NCBI RefSeq assembly: GCF_008629685.1
Contig: NZ_VWSF01000001.1
Span: 620,001-684,000 of the forward strand
Length of the DNA: 64,000 nt
Direction of reading: 5' to 3'
From: Adhaeribacter rhizoryzae
GTDB taxonomy: Bacteria > Bacteroidota > Bacteroidia > Cytophagales > Hymenobacteraceae
A program made the translations under genes and the position numbers. Positions within the stretch are counted from its first letter, which is position 1. Every line of letters begins with the position of its first letter. The notes beneath the pieces were generated by a model, which was not told where the DNA came from, did not search any database, and worked only from the letters and a program-made list of their open reading frames with translations. Shown one piece after another: positions 25,858 to 34,746 of this stretch.

Positions 25858-26490
25858 ATGCCTAAATATTTAGTCCGACTTTTGCTGCTGGTAAGTTTCT
25901 TAACCCTGAGCAATATTTCTTTTGCCCAGAAAAAGCCTTCTAAAAAAGATATGCTGGTTACTATTTCTACCAACTTCGGCGATATGAAAATATTGCTGTT
26001 CGACCAAACCCCCAAGCACAAGGAAAATTTTCTGAAACTGGCCAAGCAAGGCTTTTACGATAATACCACTTTCCACCGGATTATTGATGGTTTTATGATT
26101 CAGGGAGGCGATGCCAACACCAAGGATGAAGACCCGAATAATGATGGTGCCGGCGATATTGGGTACCGCGTACCGGCCGAAATATTCCCGAACCTGAAAC
26201 ACGTACGCGGTGCCGTAGCCGCTGCCCGGAATAATAATCCGCAGAAAGAATCCAGCGGTTCGCAGTTTTATATAGTGGAAAACCACAACGGTACGCCTTT
26301 TTTAGATAATAATTATACCGTGTTTGGGCAGGTAATTGCGGGCCTGGATATAATTGATAAAATAGCCGAACAGCCCAAAGGCCCGATGGATCGGCCTACT
26401 ACGCCCATCCGGATGAAGGTGAAGGTAGATAAAGTAAAAAAGAAAAAAATTACCAAAGAATACGGCTACGAATATTCTCCGGCTGCATGA
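25858..26490 (+). CDS. Exported cyclophilin-type peptidyl-prolyl isomerase
   Basis: This 210-residue protein has a signal peptide (hydrophobic residues 5-20, cleavage likely after SFAQ near residue 24), so it acts in the periplasm or outer envelope. The cyclophilin domain spans residues 35-200 and includes FHRIIDGFMIQGGDAN (catalytic Arg), SSGSQFYIVE and FLDNNYTVFGQVIAGLDIID. The C-terminus carries a Lys-rich stretch (KVKVDKVKKKKITKEYG). It catalyses cis-trans isomerisation of prolyl bonds during folding. Its end overlaps the start of the next gene by four bases (ATGA), which indicates translational coupling. Confidence 0.95.
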   Translation: MPKYLVRLLLLVSFLTLSNISFAQKKPSKKDMLVTISTNFGDMKILLFDQTPKHKENFLKLAKQGFYDNTTFHRIIDGFMIQGGDANTKDEDPNNDGAGDIGYRVPAEIFPNLKHVRGAVAAARNNNPQKESSGSQFYIVENHNGTPFLDNNYTVFGQVIAGLDIIDKIAEQPKGPMDRPTTPIRMKVKVDKVKKKKITKEYGYEYSPAA

Positions 26491-27389
26491 GGAAAAAAAT
26501 ATTAATAACCGGTTCTAATGGCTTGTTAGGCCAGAAGCTGGCGCAGTTGCTCGTGCACAACGCCGAAATAGATTTAATAGCTACTTCGCGCGGGCACAAC
26601 AAGCTGTCCGAATTATTACCGGAGCTGCATTTTATTTCGCTGGACGTAACCGACGCGCAGCAGGTAGAAAAAGTAATAGCAGTGGAGCGGCCCACGCACA
26701 TTATTCATACGGCTGCTATGACCAACGTAGACGGGTGCGAACTAAACCAGGAAGCCTGCTGGCAGCTAAATGTAGCGGCCGTGCAATATTTGGTAAATGC
26801 CTGCGAAAAGTACAAAGTCCACCTGATTCATTTGTCCACTGATTTTGTTTTTGACGGCGAAGCCGGCCCTTACAACGAAGAAGCCCAACCCAACCCCATT
26901 AGCTACTACGGCCAGAGTAAATTAGCCGCCGAAAAAATTGTACAAGCCAGTACTGTAAAATGGGCTATTATCCGGACGGTATTGGTTTACGGCGTGGTGC
27001 ACGATTATGGCCGCACCAATATTGTGTTGTGGGTAAAAAACAGCCTCGAAGCCCAAAAAAATATTCAAGTCGTAAACGATCAGTTCCGGACGCCCACTTT
27101 GGCCGAAGATTTAGCGATGGGTTGCTGGCTGGCGGTGCAGCACGATGCCGAAGGAATATTCCATATTTCGAGTAAAGAAACGCTAACGCCTTACGAGATG
27201 GCCTTGCAGGTAGCCGAATATTTTAACCTGGATAAAGCTTACATTAAAAAGGCCGATGCCTCTAACTTTTCGCAGCCTGCCAAACGCCCGCCCCGCACTG
27301 GTTTTAATATTACCAAAGCCGAAAAAATATTAGGCTTTAAACCGCATAATTTTAGCGAGGGTATTGCGGTAGTAGCCAGCCAGATTTAA
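26487..27389 (+). CDS. RmlD-like sugar-nucleotide reductase (extended SDR)
   Basis: This 300-residue NAD(P)-binding extended short-chain reductase resembles dTDP-4-dehydrorhamnose reductase. It has the Rossmann glycine motif GSNGLLGQKLA (residues 9-19), the substrate loop HLSTDFVFDGEAGPYNE, and the catalytic Tyr-Lys pair in YYGQSKLAAEK. No other dTDP-rhamnose genes are nearby, so the actual sugar substrate is uncertain; in Bacteroidota many orphan RmlD-like reductases exist. It starts inside the stop of the cyclophilin gene (ATGA overlap). Confidence 0.85.
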   Translation: MRKKILITGSNGLLGQKLAQLLVHNAEIDLIATSRGHNKLSELLPELHFISLDVTDAQQVEKVIAVERPTHIIHTAAMTNVDGCELNQEACWQLNVAAVQYLVNACEKYKVHLIHLSTDFVFDGEAGPYNEEAQPNPISYYGQSKLAAEKIVQASTVKWAIIRTVLVYGVVHDYGRTNIVLWVKNSLEAQKNIQVVNDQFRTPTLAEDLAMGCWLAVQHDAEGIFHISSKETLTPYEMALQVAEYFNLDKAYIKKADASNFSQPAKRPPRTGFNITKAEKILGFKPHNFSEGIAVVASQI

Positions 27390-27598
27390 TAAAATTTATT
27401 CGGCCATAATATTTCCTTAACCGGGGTTTTAACGCTTTTGCACTTATGCTAACGAAAGGTCTATTGGTAGAAATAGCATTGGTTAATATTAAATATTTAA
27501 TAGAATCTCAAATAATACGGTCATAAATTTTTACAGAATATATTTATATATTTTTTAATTAATATATTACCGTTTAATACAACTGCTAAATTTTCTGT

Positions 27599-29251
27599 AT
27601 GAGTGCAAACAAAGAATCTTGGGGTTCGCGGGTAGGTCTTATTTTAGCAATGGCTGGCAATGCCGTGGGTTTTGGTAACTTCCTGCGTTTCCCGGTTCAG
27701 GCGGTACAGAATGGGGGAGGGGCTTTCATTATTCCATACCTGGTCTGTTTTTTACTAATGGGTATTCCGCTGCTCTGGATTGAGTGGTCGGTGGGTAGGT
27801 TTGGCGGTAAATTCGGTTATCATTCCGCGCCATTTATTTTAAACTCGCTCGATAAGCGTCCTTTCTGGAAATATTTAGGCGTTTTTGGTATCTGGTCTAA
27901 TGTTGCCGTAGCGGCTTACTATTGTTACCTGGAATCCTGGACTTTATCTTATGTTTACCATTCCGTAGTCGGGTCTTTCAGCAATTTGTCGCAAACGCAG
28001 ATTGCTGATTTTTTTTCGGACTATGTTAATTTAAACGTTTCTACTTCGGGTATTCCGTTCGAACCAATTGTATTTTTTGTGTTGTGCTTAGCCCTGAATA
28101 CCTGGGTTTTATCGCGGGGTTTAAGTGGCGGGGTAGAGAAGGTAGCTAAAATAGGCATGCCTCTGTTAATATTATTTGGTATGTTTCTGGCTTTTAAAGG
28201 CTTTACCATTACCGCCGGCGAAAACGGCGCCATTAACGATAGCGCGGTAGGGCTTAATTTTCTCTGGACGCCAAATTTTGAATCGCTCTGGAGCCCAAAA
28301 GTATGGCTGGCCGCAGCGGGGCAAATATTCTTTACCTTATCAGTGGGCATGGGTTCCATTCAGTGTTATGCCTCTTACATGCGTTCTAAAGACGATATTG
28401 CGCTTAGTGCCATGTCGGCGGGCTGGATGAATGAGTTTGTGGAAGTGGTGTTGGGCAGCTCTATAATTATTCCTATTGCAGTCGGGTATTTAGGCATCGA
28501 CAACGTAATTGAAATGACCAAATCTGGTGGCCTGGGGCTTGGTTTCCGGACGCTGCCTTACCTTTTTTACCAATGGGGCGATGTGTTGGGAGCCGTTTCG
28601 GGCGTAATGTGGTTTGGTCTTTTATTTTTTGCCGGTATTACTTCTTCGCTGGCCATGGGCACGCCCTGGATGAGTTTTCTGATGGATGAGTTTAAGTGGA
28701 AACGTGAATCAGCTGCTTTGTCGTTTGGCGTTATTGTGTTTGTGCTGGGCATGCCCACTGTTTTGTTTTTCAACTACGGCGTTTTTGATGAGTATGATTA
28801 TTGGTCCGGCACGGTGTCGTTGGTGGTATTTGCCATGGTAGAAGCCATTTTATTTGCCTGGGTGTTCGGCATGGACAAAGGTATGCACGAAATTAATTCG
28901 GGCTCCGATATTAAAGTGCCCAATATTTACCGGTTTATTATTAAATATATTACGCCCACGTTTATTTTACTGGTGTTTCTGAGTTCGTTGGTAACGCCTA
29001 AAGATGGCAACTGGGATGCTGCTTTGCGGGGCAACTGGGTACTGGACGATAGCTCTATTATCCGGAAAATAACCAATGCCGGCTTAAAAGAACAAATTGC
29101 CGCTGCTACGGATGCGGCCACCAAAGCAAATCTCGAAGATACCTTACTGTTTGTGAATGGTTCCAGATTATTGTTGGTGCTGGTGTTTTTGGCTATAACC
29201 TACCTCGTTTACGTAGCTTATCAAAGAAGATTAAAAGAGGGGAAAATTTAA
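27599..29251 (+). CDS. Neurotransmitter:sodium symporter family transporter (MetP-like large subunit)
   Basis: This 550-residue inner-membrane Na+-coupled transporter of the NSS (SNF) family has about 12 helices. Helix 1 carries GSRVGLILAMAGNAVGFGNF, the Na+/substrate-binding signature. Long loops include SGGVEKVAKIGMPLL and SVGMGSIQCYASYM. Known relatives import amino acids; the pairing with a MetS-like small subunit three bases downstream suggests a MetPS-type methionine or amino acid importer, which is inference from architecture. The 209-base upstream gap is AT-rich with no perfect -7 box. Confidence 0.93.
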   Translation: MSANKESWGSRVGLILAMAGNAVGFGNFLRFPVQAVQNGGGAFIIPYLVCFLLMGIPLLWIEWSVGRFGGKFGYHSAPFILNSLDKRPFWKYLGVFGIWSNVAVAAYYCYLESWTLSYVYHSVVGSFSNLSQTQIADFFSDYVNLNVSTSGIPFEPIVFFVLCLALNTWVLSRGLSGGVEKVAKIGMPLLILFGMFLAFKGFTITAGENGAINDSAVGLNFLWTPNFESLWSPKVWLAAAGQIFFTLSVGMGSIQCYASYMRSKDDIALSAMSAGWMNEFVEVVLGSSIIIPIAVGYLGIDNVIEMTKSGGLGLGFRTLPYLFYQWGDVLGAVSGVMWFGLLFFAGITSSLAMGTPWMSFLMDEFKWKRESAALSFGVIVFVLGMPTVLFFNYGVFDEYDYWSGTVSLVVFAMVEAILFAWVFGMDKGMHEINSGSDIKVPNIYRFIIKYITPTFILLVFLSSLVTPKDGNWDAALRGNWVLDDSSIIRKITNAGLKEQIAAATDAATKANLEDTLLFVNGSRLLLVLVFLAITYLVYVAYQRRLKEGKI

Positions 29252-29254
29252 AAT

Positions 29255-29401
29255 ATGAATACTTTAGCGCTGAGTGTGATGCTTTTCACGATGATAAGCG
29301 TAACTGTGGTTACCATTTATTTTTTTATTAAAGTATTAAATACGCCACCCAGACCCGAACCCGATTCTTTTTCGGAAAACGATGATGTGCCCCGGGAATA
29401 A
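29255..29401 (+). CDS. MetS-family small subunit of NSS transporter
   Basis: This 48-residue ORF begins three bases after the transporter stop. It has a single hydrophobic helix (about residues 4-28: LALSVMLFTMISVTVVTIYF, then FIKVL) followed by a short acidic and proline-containing tail (TPPRPEPDSF). Tiny one-helix partners of this kind are known beside NSS transporters (MetS of Corynebacterium MetPS, annotated as MetS family small subunit in Bacteroidota). The adjacency, length and topology match. The protein is easily missed because it is below most ORF cut-offs. Confidence 0.8.
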   Translation: MNTLALSVMLFTMISVTVVTIYFFIKVLNTPPRPEPDSFSENDDVPRE

Positions 29402-29422
29402 TTAAATGGCTGGCTGGTGCCT

Positions 29423-30382
29423 ATGAAGCGCGTAAAATTATGGCTGCGGAGTTATTTCGGCTTTTCGCAACGCGAAACCAATGGCTTTTTATTTTTGCTG
29501 TTAATAGTGGTGGCGGCGGCAGCGGCTCCGTTTCTTTTTAACCGGCTAAACCAGTCAGCGGCTTATAACCCGCTCCAAGATCAGTTGGCTTTAGATAGCC
29601 TGGCTGCCCTATTAGACCGCACCACGCCCGCCGAAAATTATGCGGCAAGAAAAACACCGGAAACATCAAAGGCGGCGCCAGTTCGGTTGCACCGCTTTAA
29701 CCCCAATACAGCTACAGCAGCAGAACTCATGGCCGTGGGCATTAGCCGGTACGCGGCCGGCAATATTATTAAGTACCGGGCCAAAGCCGGCGACTTCCGG
29801 TACAAAGAACAATTGCAGCGCATTTACGGTTTGCCCGAAGCCTTGTATCAGCAGCTTTACCCTTACATTGATTTACCAGCCCGTGAAGCCAGTCGCGGGA
29901 ATTTTAAGCAGTCCGAATTAGCTGATAACCGAACTTATTCCAACCGTCCCGATTACAAACCCGAGCGTAAAGCTAACCGGCTGCAACCATTCGATATTAA
30001 TACGGCCGATACTACGGAACTGAAAAAAATCAGAGGCATTGGCACCAAGCTATCGGCCCGGATAATAAACTTCCGGAACAAACTAGGCGGTTTTGCCCAG
30101 CCGGCCCAATTAGCCGAAGTATATGGTTTATCGCCCGAAATAGTAGATAGCTTACATAAATATACCTACATTCAGGCCGGTTTTGCGCCGCGGACCTTAG
30201 CTTTAAATGCATCTACTTTCGATGAATTGCGTGCGCACCCTTACGTGGGCTTTAATCTGGCCCGGCTAATTATTGCCTACCGCACCCAACACGGCGCTTT
30301 TACTTCAACCGAAGAAATTAAAAATATTAAAATTGTAAATGAAGCCACTTACCAACGGCTTAAACCTTATCTGAGCCTTTAA
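29423..30382 (+). CDS. Membrane-anchored triple helix-hairpin-helix protein (ComEA-like)
   Basis: A 319-residue protein from ATG 29423 (a GTG lies two codons upstream). The N-terminus is cytoplasmic and basic, then one transmembrane helix (about residues 22-38, FLFLLLIVVAAAAAPFLF). The exterior part holds three helix-hairpin-helix modules beginning FNPNTATAAELMAVGI, FDINTADTTELKKIRGIG and LNASTFDELRAHPYVG, each about 60 residues. The second has the strongest DNA-binding hairpin (RGIGTKLSARI). The family includes ComEA DNA receptors for uptake; a DNA-binding role outside the cytoplasm is likely but not proven. It follows metS by 21 bases and may be in the same transcript. Confidence 0.82.
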   Translation: MKRVKLWLRSYFGFSQRETNGFLFLLLIVVAAAAAPFLFNRLNQSAAYNPLQDQLALDSLAALLDRTTPAENYAARKTPETSKAAPVRLHRFNPNTATAAELMAVGISRYAAGNIIKYRAKAGDFRYKEQLQRIYGLPEALYQQLYPYIDLPAREASRGNFKQSELADNRTYSNRPDYKPERKANRLQPFDINTADTTELKKIRGIGTKLSARIINFRNKLGGFAQPAQLAEVYGLSPEIVDSLHKYTYIQAGFAPRTLALNASTFDELRAHPYVGFNLARLIIAYRTQHGAFTSTEEIKNIKIVNEATYQRLKPYLSL

Positions 30383-30463
30383 ACGCTGCAAGCATTAAAC
30401 AGGCGTTATTACTTAAGCTGATTTCCTGCGTATAAAAGGCCAATATTTAGTTACCGGTTGCCT

Positions 30464-31318
30464 ATGCTCTTTAAGCTATTTACGGTTTATGTTTTTATCG
30501 AAAGTCTTTTTTGCGGTTGTGGGCCCGATGTAAAGCAAGCTGGTTTTGTGGTACGGCCCAAAGAATATAAAATTAAACAGGTAGGCCGAATGGCTAAAGC
30601 GGAAGTACCGGAAAGTTCGGGCCTGGCTTTAAGCAACGATAATAATTTCTGGACCCATGCCGATAGCGGTAACCCGCCCGAGTTGTATAAAATAAACCAA
30701 ACCGGCAAGCTGTTAAGTACCCTAAAAATTCAGGGTGCGCAAAATATTGATTGGGAGGAATTAGCGAAGGATCAGGCCGGTAATATTTATATTGGGGATA
30801 TTGGCAATAACCAGAATATGCGGCAGAACCTGCGTATTTTCCGGGTTCAGGAGAACACCGTGAATCGGGTAGATACTATCCGGTTCCGTTACGCCGATCA
30901 GCAGGCGTTTCCGCCCGATAAGAATAACCTGAATTTTGATTGCGAAGCTTTTTTCTATTACCGGAATAATCTGTATTTGTTTTCGAAAAACCGGGGGCGC
31001 AGTAAACAGGTTAAGCTATACAAAGTGCCGGCGCAACCCGGTGCCCACATAGCCCAGCTTACCGATAGCATTCAGATAAACAACATGGTAACTGCTGCCG
31101 ATATTAGTCCGGATGGTAAAAGAATAGCTTTGCTGGGCTACGGCAATATTTACGTGCTGGAAACCGGCGAGCACGATAAATTTTTTGCCGGTGAAAAATA
31201 TTGTTTGCCGTTTGGCAGGTCGGGCCAGGCCGAAGCGTTGGTATTTATTAATAATACCGATTTTATTATTAGCAACGAGGGCGGTAAAATATTTAAAGCC
31301 GTAAAGAAAGTTAAATAA
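30464..31318 (+). CDS. Putative lipoprotein with beta-propeller-like repeats
   Basis: A 284-residue protein from ATG 30464 (the in-frame TTG two codons earlier is less likely). The short signal ends in FCGCGPD, giving a possible lipidated Cys near residue 17-19. The body contains repeated strands with Trp/Asp motifs (SSGLALSNDNNFWTHADSG, NIDWEELAKDQAGNIYIGDI, GNNQN) typical of a propeller-like family common in Bacteroidota, related to SdiA-regulated/phytase-like proteins. The catalytic role is unknown. It is likely exported to the periplasm or outer membrane and stands alone between the HhH gene and the NmrA-type gene. Confidence 0.65.
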   Translation: MLFKLFTVYVFIESLFCGCGPDVKQAGFVVRPKEYKIKQVGRMAKAEVPESSGLALSNDNNFWTHADSGNPPELYKINQTGKLLSTLKIQGAQNIDWEELAKDQAGNIYIGDIGNNQNMRQNLRIFRVQENTVNRVDTIRFRYADQQAFPPDKNNLNFDCEAFFYYRNNLYLFSKNRGRSKQVKLYKVPAQPGAHIAQLTDSIQINNMVTAADISPDGKRIALLGYGNIYVLETGEHDKFFAGEKYCLPFGRSGQAEALVFINNTDFIISNEGGKIFKAVKKVK

Positions 31319-31434
31319 TTATGCTTTAACCGGGTAACAGATTCATTTACTGCTAAAACGCATACAAGTAAATCAGAGTATTAAAAGAAGGCTGCGCTTA
31401 AATATTGCGTACGCTTTTCCGAAAACTAACAAAT

Positions 31435-32307
31435 ATGAAAGAAACTATTTTAATTACGGCTGCCAATGGTACGGTGGGCAGCGAAACCGTTAAGATGCTG
31501 GCTGGTACGGATTTCCGGGTGCGGGCAGGCGTACATTCATTAATTAAAGGCGATCGGTTCCGGGGCTTGCCCAATGTAGAAATGGTACACCTGGATTTTC
31601 ACGACCTGGAATTATTACGTGTGGCACTTACCGGTGTAACTCATGTTTTGCTGATTACGCCATTTACCCAGGACCAAGTTGAATGTGCGAAAAAAATTAT
31701 TGACGCGGCTAAAGAAGCAGGGGTACATCATATTGTTCGCCTGTCGGCTAGCGGTGCCGATGCAGAACCGGGCATACAGCTAGGCCGTGAACACCGGGAA
31801 GTGGAGCAATATTTAGCAGCATCCGGCATACCCTATACTATTTTGCGCCCGTCTGGGTTTATGCAGAATTTTTTACAAAGTGCCGAGAGTATTTGCCACA
31901 AAAACAGCATTTATATGCCCTTGGGCCAAAGTAAAGTAAATTACGTAGATGCCCGCGATATTGCCGCCGTTGCCGCTACCGTTTTAACCCAACCCGGCCA
32001 CGAAAGCAAAATATATGAAATTACCGGACCGGAAGCTATTTCTGTTAACGATGTAGCCCATGCGCTAACCGTAGCTACTAACCGCCTGATTGTTTACGTA
32101 GATGTACCCGAAAGTGCAGCCGCTACAACCATGCAGCAACACCACATGCCCGATTGGATGATAAACGCACTCATGGAATTATACGGAGTTCAAAAAGCCG
32201 GGTACTCCGAACATATTGCCAATACGGTTGAACAAATAACCGGCCGCCAGCCACGCTCTATTATAGATTTTGCGCAGGATTACAGCCAACGTTTTCAACC
32301 GGAATAA
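31435..32307 (+). CDS. NmrA-like NAD(P)-dependent reductase
   Basis: A 290-residue atypical short-chain reductase (NmrA/QorB-like). The Rossmann motif ITAANGTVGSETV occurs right after the start, followed by FRVRAGVHSLIKGD, VTHVLLITPF and YTILRPSGFMQNF. No YxxxK catalytic motif is obvious, as in NmrA-type redox sensors and NAD(P)H:quinone reductases. ATG 31435 is chosen because it places the glycine motif at residue 9; the TTG at 31405 would add a ten-residue unsupported extension. The substrate is not inferable. A terminator shared with the convergent gene at 32382 follows. Confidence 0.85.
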   Translation: MKETILITAANGTVGSETVKMLAGTDFRVRAGVHSLIKGDRFRGLPNVEMVHLDFHDLELLRVALTGVTHVLLITPFTQDQVECAKKIIDAAKEAGVHHIVRLSASGADAEPGIQLGREHREVEQYLAASGIPYTILRPSGFMQNFLQSAESICHKNSIYMPLGQSKVNYVDARDIAAVAATVLTQPGHESKIYEITGPEAISVNDVAHALTVATNRLIVYVDVPESAAATTMQQHHMPDWMINALMELYGVQKAGYSEHIANTVEQITGRQPRSIIDFAQDYSQRFQPE

Positions 32308-32330
32308 AGGTTAAAAATAAAACTAAATAC

Positions 32331-32361
32331 AAAAAGGCTTCCTGAAACAGGAAGCCTTTTT
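32331..32361. terminator. Bidirectional terminator between convergent genes
   Basis: A perfect 14-bp stem AAAAAGGCTTCCTG / CAGGAAGCCTTTTT (32331-32344 with 32348-32361) with a 3-nt loop has A-run and T-run arms that suit both strands. Confidence 0.92.
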
Positions 32362-32381
32362 GTATTTAGTTGCGCTACGGA

Positions 32382-34109
32382 TTAATCATCGTACTCATTA
32401 CTACCGCGGTACTGATTATTTCGGTCATTCCAGCGGTTATTATTATCGTCATCATCGTCATGGCGGCGCCCTGATCGGTAATTGCTTTCATAACCTTCCT
32501 GTTGGCTTCTGCCCCGGGTATAATTGTGCGTGTCGTTAAACTGGTTGCCTTGCCACCGCGATTGGTAATCATCGTGGCTGGAGTTATCGTAGCTGCCGCG
32601 GTAATTGGTTTGGCCGCCCTCCCGAGATTGCTGGTAGCCTTGGTCGTGGCCGTAATTAGAGCCGTAGTTGCTGCCGCCCTGGTTGCCATAACTGCCCTGA
32701 CTACCCCGTCTATCGTTCCCGGAACGATATTCATCGTTGTAAGAGCCGCCCCGCGAGCCAAAGCCACCTTGCTGGCTATAGCCGCCTTGCCGGTCTTGTT
32801 GGTTGCCGTAGCCGCGCTGGTTACCATAATCATCGTTAAAACCGTTCATGCCACTGCCGCGGTAAGATTCGTGATGCTGCCGATCCTGATCCATGCGGCC
32901 GTAGCCACCCCGGTTGCCGCCTTGCGTGTTATCGCGGTTCCAGTCCTGATTTTGGTGCCAATCCGACTGCCGGCTTTGGGTACTTCCCTGGTAATTCTGA
33001 CGATTCCAGTCTTGATTTTGCTGGCGGTTACCCCGGTCTGCGTTGTAGTCGTTCCGGTTGCCATAATCCTGGCGATTATCGGAATTGTTGCCGTAGCCGC
33101 CGCGGTAGCCGGAGCCTTCGTTAAAGTTACTCTGGCCGTAGCCGCCGCCACTTTGGTGACCGGTATGGCCAAAACCACCCCGTCCGGCCGATTGGTACCC
33201 GCTACCTTCATTATCGTAAGGTTCGTAGCCATAACTACCCCGCTGGCCACCTCTGTTTTGGTTATAATCTTCGTTGCCTTGGCTATAACTGCTTTGTCCA
33301 TAGCTACCCTGATAGTCTTGGTTACCTTGACCATAGTTACTCCGCGAATCCTGTCTTCCCTGGCCGTAATTGCCCTGATAACCTTGGTTACCATAACCGC
33401 CACCACCGTAGCCACCAGATTGGTGCCCATAGCTGCCGCCCTGGTTACCCCAGCCGCCACGTTGGTCGGTGCTGAAGTTATCATAATCGTTGTAGTCGCG
33501 GTTGCCTTGGCTGCCTGATTGCCTATGTTGGTTTTGGTCGTTATCCTGGTTACTGCCTTGGTTTCGGTTAGCTGTGTTTTCCGAGTTTATTCCCATGTTG
33601 GTATTATTCTGGGCAAACTCGGTAGCTGTTCCTGGGTTTTTATTTCCAGTATCGGTAGTATTATTTTTACTAGCGTTCTCTGTTTTATTTGGAGTACTTG
33701 CTTTTGCGTCCTTATCGGTTTTGGCAGAAGCATTATTTTTGGATGTACTGCTACCAGAAACCGCACCGGTTTTAGCGCTACTTGTAGTTGTTTTAGCCGC
33801 CCCGGTACTGGTTTTGGCCGTGCTGATGCCAGTTTCTTTTTTTAGGTTAGTGCTGCTGGGATCAGTAGTAGACGAAGTCAGGCTTTTTTTAGTAGCATCT
33901 TTCGATTGGTTCTGATTTTTGTTTTCGTTGGGATTAGCACCCCAAGGATTCGTTTCCGCGCTGCTTTGTGGCGAGGTTGCTTTGTTCTGTTCATTGCTTC
34001 CTTTATTAGCTGCATTAGCCGATTCGCCGGTGTTGCCTGTTAACATATCGGTAATGGTTGAAATAACACCTTTATTTTCGCCTGTGTCATTTTTTTTGTT
34101 CTCTTCCAT
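32382..34109 (-). CDS. Large intrinsically disordered Gly/Tyr/Gln/Asn/Arg-rich protein
   Basis: A 575-residue protein with almost no hydrophobic residues after its N-terminus. Residues 1-25 include a short amphipathic segment (GVISTITDMLTG). About 26-200 are Ser/Thr/Asn/Lys-rich. From about 205 to the end it is a low-complexity prion-like domain with dozens of GY/YG units (GGYGGGGYGNQGYQ, NYGQGNQDYQGSYGQ), several RGG motifs (QRGGWG, GRGGFG, NRGGYGR, SRGGSY) and an acidic run of five Asp near the C-terminus. It has no signal peptide. The composition resembles FUS/EWS low-complexity regions, so RNA binding or condensate formation is possible, but that is inference; no homologue is known to me. 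It is divergent from the cold-shock gene at 34409. Confidence 0.75.
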   Translation of the reverse strand: MEENKKNDTGENKGVISTITDMLTGNTGESANAANKGSNEQNKATSPQSSAETNPWGANPNENKNQNQSKDATKKSLTSSTTDPSSTNLKKETGISTAKTSTGAAKTTTSSAKTGAVSGSSTSKNNASAKTDKDAKASTPNKTENASKNNTTDTGNKNPGTATEFAQNNTNMGINSENTANRNQGSNQDNDQNQHRQSGSQGNRDYNDYDNFSTDQRGGWGNQGGSYGHQSGGYGGGGYGNQGYQGNYGQGRQDSRSNYGQGNQDYQGSYGQSSYSQGNEDYNQNRGGQRGSYGYEPYDNEGSGYQSAGRGGFGHTGHQSGGGYGQSNFNEGSGYRGGYGNNSDNRQDYGNRNDYNADRGNRQQNQDWNRQNYQGSTQSRQSDWHQNQDWNRDNTQGGNRGGYGRMDQDRQHHESYRGSGMNGFNDDYGNQRGYGNQQDRQGGYSQQGGFGSRGGSYNDEYRSGNDRRGSQGSYGNQGGSNYGSNYGHDQGYQQSREGGQTNYRGSYDNSSHDDYQSRWQGNQFNDTHNYTRGRSQQEGYESNYRSGRRHDDDDDNNNRWNDRNNQYRGSNEYDD

Positions 34110-34376
34110 AGATTTATTTTTTAGGTGAATAATTTGTTAAACCAATAAGCACCTGTTCTTTCAGAAGCTTACCGGATATTAGCACAAAAAATATTTTGGT
34201 ACTTAGAATATACGAGGGCTAAAGGCTTATGTTTTTGGAGGTTTAGGGCAGAATAAAGAAAATGAACGCGGGTTAGTAAAAATATTTTTATATTTTTTTT
34301 AAAATAAAGCTTATTTGGGATAACCTTATTCCGAAAGAAATGTATATTGCATCGTTAGGTTTTGAAATATTATGCC

Positions 34377-34384
34377 TATATTTG
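34377..34384 (+). promoter_or_regulatory. -7 promoter box TATATTTG for cspA-like gene
   Basis: A perfect TAnnTTTG lies 24 bases before the ATG at 34409, giving a leader of about 18 nt. There is no long cold-shock leader as in E. coli cspA. The 34110-34408 gap otherwise holds AT-rich DNA. Confidence 0.55.
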
Positions 34385-34408
34385 TCCCATTATTTATTAT
34401 TAATTTTT

Positions 34409-34600
34409 ATGAAAACAGGTAAAGTAAAATTTTTTAACGAATCTAAAGGATTCGGATTCATTGTTTCTGATGATAACAACCAAGACATCTTCGTTCACCA
34501 GTCTGGTTTAGTTCATGAGATTCGTGAGAATGACAGAGTATCTTTTGAAGTTACAGAAGGAAAAAAAGGATTGAACGCGGTTAACGTAGAAAGAATCTAA
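34409..34600 (+). CDS. Cold-shock domain protein (CspA family)
   Basis: A 63-residue single OB-fold protein with RNP1 KGFGFIV (residues 13-19) and RNP2 DIFVH (26-30). It binds single-stranded RNA/DNA and acts as an RNA chaperone. ATG 34409 is the real start; the upstream in-frame ATG 34340 precedes the promoter box and would add 23 residues foreign to the family. It is monocistronic with its own terminator and is divergent from the disordered protein gene at 32382-34109. Confidence 0.96.
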   Translation: MKTGKVKFFNESKGFGFIVSDDNNQDIFVHQSGLVHEIRENDRVSFEVTEGKKGLNAVNVERI

Positions 34601-34645
34601 TTTCTAAATATACGCTGATAGCCCGAGGCTATTGTTGTTATTTTG

Positions 34646-34682
34646 ATCCCGTTTAGGTAATCCTAAACGGGATTTTTATTTT
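34646..34682 (+). terminator. Terminator after cold-shock gene
   Basis: A perfect 12-bp stem ATCCCGTTTAGG / CCTAAACGGGAT (34646-34657 with 34662-34673) with a 4-nt loop is followed by a T-rich tail. Confidence 0.92.
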
Positions 34683-34746
34683 ATACCTCTTTCATTAATT
34701 AACGCCTGTTTTCTTGAACGTTAGTGGTATCTCTTAAAAATAAAAG

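Noticed and set aside
32502-33518. 338-codon open frame antisense to the disordered protein
   Set aside because: It is a by-product of the Gly/Tyr/Asn codon bias on the other strand: its product is an implausible Val/Ala/Ile/Leu/Thr mixture without domain, promoter or start context.
34340-34408. N-terminal extension of the cold-shock protein from ATG 34340
   Set aside because: The -7 box at 34377-34384 lies inside it and the family starts at MKTGKVKFF.
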